From contig JBBAFS010000042.1 of the NCBI GenBank assembly GCA_041655255.1, positions 1 through 14,791 of the forward strand: a stretch of 14,791 nucleotides of DNA, given 5' to 3'. Under the pieces are notes generated by a model, which was given only the letters and a program-made list of their open reading frames with translations, did not search any database and was not told the DNA's origin. The position numbers and the translations under genes are program-made. Positions 13,746-14,791 of this stretch are shown piece by piece. Origin of the DNA: JBBAFS01 sp041655255 (GTDB lineage Bacteria > Spirochaetota > Spirochaetia > Sphaerochaetales > Sphaerochaetaceae). Within the stretch, counting starts at the first letter, position 1, and every line of letters begins with the position of its first letter.

Positions 13746-14651
13746 ATGAAAACACTGTTAACACAACAGGTATTAGACTACCAAAGTAACATCCGTTCAA
13801 AAAAGGATCAACGTGCTCTTTATGCATACCTTCAAGATCAAACTCGTATTATTGTCTACACCTACCCAGTGAGAGTAAAGACACTCTCTAGTGAAGAGGC
13901 ACTAGAATTCCTCCTTTCGATGGAAAATAGGATTGTATCGCTCATTCATAATTTCACTTATGACGTTCTTTCGTTTGAATCATATGTGAAGAAAGTCGCC
14001 TTTTTACAATCAAAAATGTTTATGAGTCGTAAAAGAAAGCGCATGCGACGTCATAACGCCCTTTTTAGTACCGTTGATGAGTTAGATGAACAACTTGTGA
14101 GTAATCAACAAGTAGAGTATAAAGTTGATCCACAAAAGTGGAGTGATAAGAGCGAATTATGTGACGAACTCAAAAAGAAGATTAAAGAGAGCAGTGTCTA
14201 TAAAACAAGACTTTTACAGATAATCTTATTATGTGCTGATGAACTGCACCCTTCTCAGATTACCTTTTTATCTGAATTCATTGGGATAAAAGAGTCCACT
14301 TTGGCAAAGATGATCAGTGGGGTGTATCAACAATCAGAGGTAAAACGAGCGCGAACCCAACGCCTCGTTGAGATTAAAAACAAACATTATCATATGAAAG
14401 AGCACTTACAACAAGAACTCCACCTATTTAAACAGATGCATGCAGATCCCCTTTTAGTGAAGCAACTAGAGCAGAGCTATGATCGTAGTGCCAGCTATTT
14501 TAGAAAAAGTATTGAAGATTTACGGACAAGACCAAATCATGTCACCCATTCAAACATAGCGAAACAGCTGAATATGCCCAAAGGAACAGTCGATTCTGGC
14601 CTCTCGGTGATGAAGAAATATCTTAAAAACCTGGTGGACGAATATGAGTAA
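13746..14651 (+). CDS. Divergent sigma-70-like DNA-binding protein
   Basis: A 301-residue protein with sigma-factor-like ends and an unfamiliar middle. Residues about 25-102 resemble sigma region 2: an acidic/hydrophobic helix with SSEEALEFLLSMENRIVSLIHNF, then LSFESYVKKVAFLQSKMF and a basic run SRKRKRMRR. Residues 267-294 resemble the region 4 helix-turn-helix, with IAKQLNMPKGTVDSGLSVMKKYL matching the usual IA..LG.P.GTV.S pattern. Between them lie about 160 residues that are helical and charged and include a second helix-turn-helix-like stretch (ITFLSEFIGIKESTLAKMI, 172-190). This is far longer than the linker of ECF sigma factors. The ATG follows AGGAGG that is buried in a hairpin. rdgB starts 18 bp downstream. 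It may be a true alternative sigma factor or a degenerate relative that regulates without promoter melting. Confidence 0.6.
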   Translation: MKTLLTQQVLDYQSNIRSKKDQRALYAYLQDQTRIIVYTYPVRVKTLSSEEALEFLLSMENRIVSLIHNFTYDVLSFESYVKKVAFLQSKMFMSRKRKRMRRHNALFSTVDELDEQLVSNQQVEYKVDPQKWSDKSELCDELKKKIKESSVYKTRLLQIILLCADELHPSQITFLSEFIGIKESTLAKMISGVYQQSEVKRARTQRLVEIKNKHYHMKEHLQQELHLFKQMHADPLLVKQLEQSYDRSASYFRKSIEDLRTRPNHVTHSNIAKQLNMPKGTVDSGLSVMKKYLKNLVDEYE

Positions 14652-14669
14652 AACAAGTATCTTGAGCAC

Positions 14670-14791
14670 ATGGATTTTCTGCTTGCAAGTAACAACGAAC
14701 ACAAACGTATAGAGTTAGAACAGCTCTTAACGCCCCATGCCCTAGTGCTTCCCTCCTCACGTAATATCGATTTTGAATTTGAAGAGACGGG
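14670..14791 (+). CDS. rdgB: Non-canonical purine NTP pyrophosphatase, 3'-truncated by the window edge
   Basis: The first 40 codons of an RdgB/HAM1-family enzyme, which hydrolyses dITP, ITP and XTP to the monophosphate and so keeps deaminated purines out of nucleic acids. The visible N-terminus MDFLLASNNEHKRIELEQLL carries the family signature for substrate binding (LASNN-x-HK followed by Glu in the next helix). The frame runs open through the right edge. The start has only a poor ribosome binding site (TTGAG) and sits 18 bp behind the sigma-like gene, so it is probably translated from the same mRNA. Confidence 0.85.
   Translation, partial: MDFLLASNNEHKRIELEQLLTPHALVLPSSRNIDFEFEET

Overview
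The window looks like chromosomal housekeeping DNA from a moderately AT-rich bacterium, most likely a spirochaete. This rests on several points: a divergent sigma-70-like protein downstream of tig-clpP-clpX, a lipoprotein with a relaxed lipobox (Leu-Phe-Ser-Cys), a RarA with a long C-terminal extension, and an accessory trio (CBS/ATPase, DRTGG, PHP) known beside Fe-only hydrogenases in anaerobes such as clostridia, Thermotoga and spirochaetes. The assignment is inferred from gene content, not from a phylogeny.

Left part (1-3911): a purU gene cut by the left window edge converges on, and overlaps by 4 bp, an M29 aminopeptidase gene on the minus strand. Back-to-back promoters with overlapping -35 elements then drive the aminopeptidase leftward and a compact operon rightward. 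The operon encodes a CBS-pair/anti-sigma-type ATPase, a DRTGG-domain protein and a PHP-domain phosphoesterase. No hydrogenase structural gene follows inside the window.

Middle (3912-8745): a 347-bp gap without a convincing gene precedes a small secreted Cys/His-rich protein with its own promoter and a bidirectional terminator. A minus-strand pair follows (BI-1/YetJ-like membrane protein, then nitroreductase). Then come a DUF4197-like lipoprotein and rarA fused to a methyltransferase-like C-terminal domain. A perfect 25-bp tandem repeat straddles the rarA stop codon.

Right part (8746-14791): five tRNA genes (His, Arg, Lys, Leu, Gly), none encoding CCA, end at a strong intrinsic terminator. 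The proteostasis operon tig-clpP-clpX follows, with a DHH-family (NrnA-like) phosphoesterase, a divergent sigma-70-like protein, and the start of rdgB cut by the right edge. The ribosome binding site of the sigma-like gene lies inside a perfect hairpin.

The most notable cross-cutting pattern is that four genes (aminopeptidase, CBS/ATPase, lipoprotein, rarA) lack a Shine-Dalgarno sequence and have a -10 hexamer exactly 6 or 7 bp before the ATG. This geometry predicts leaderless mRNAs. Genes inside operons have ordinary ribosome binding sites.
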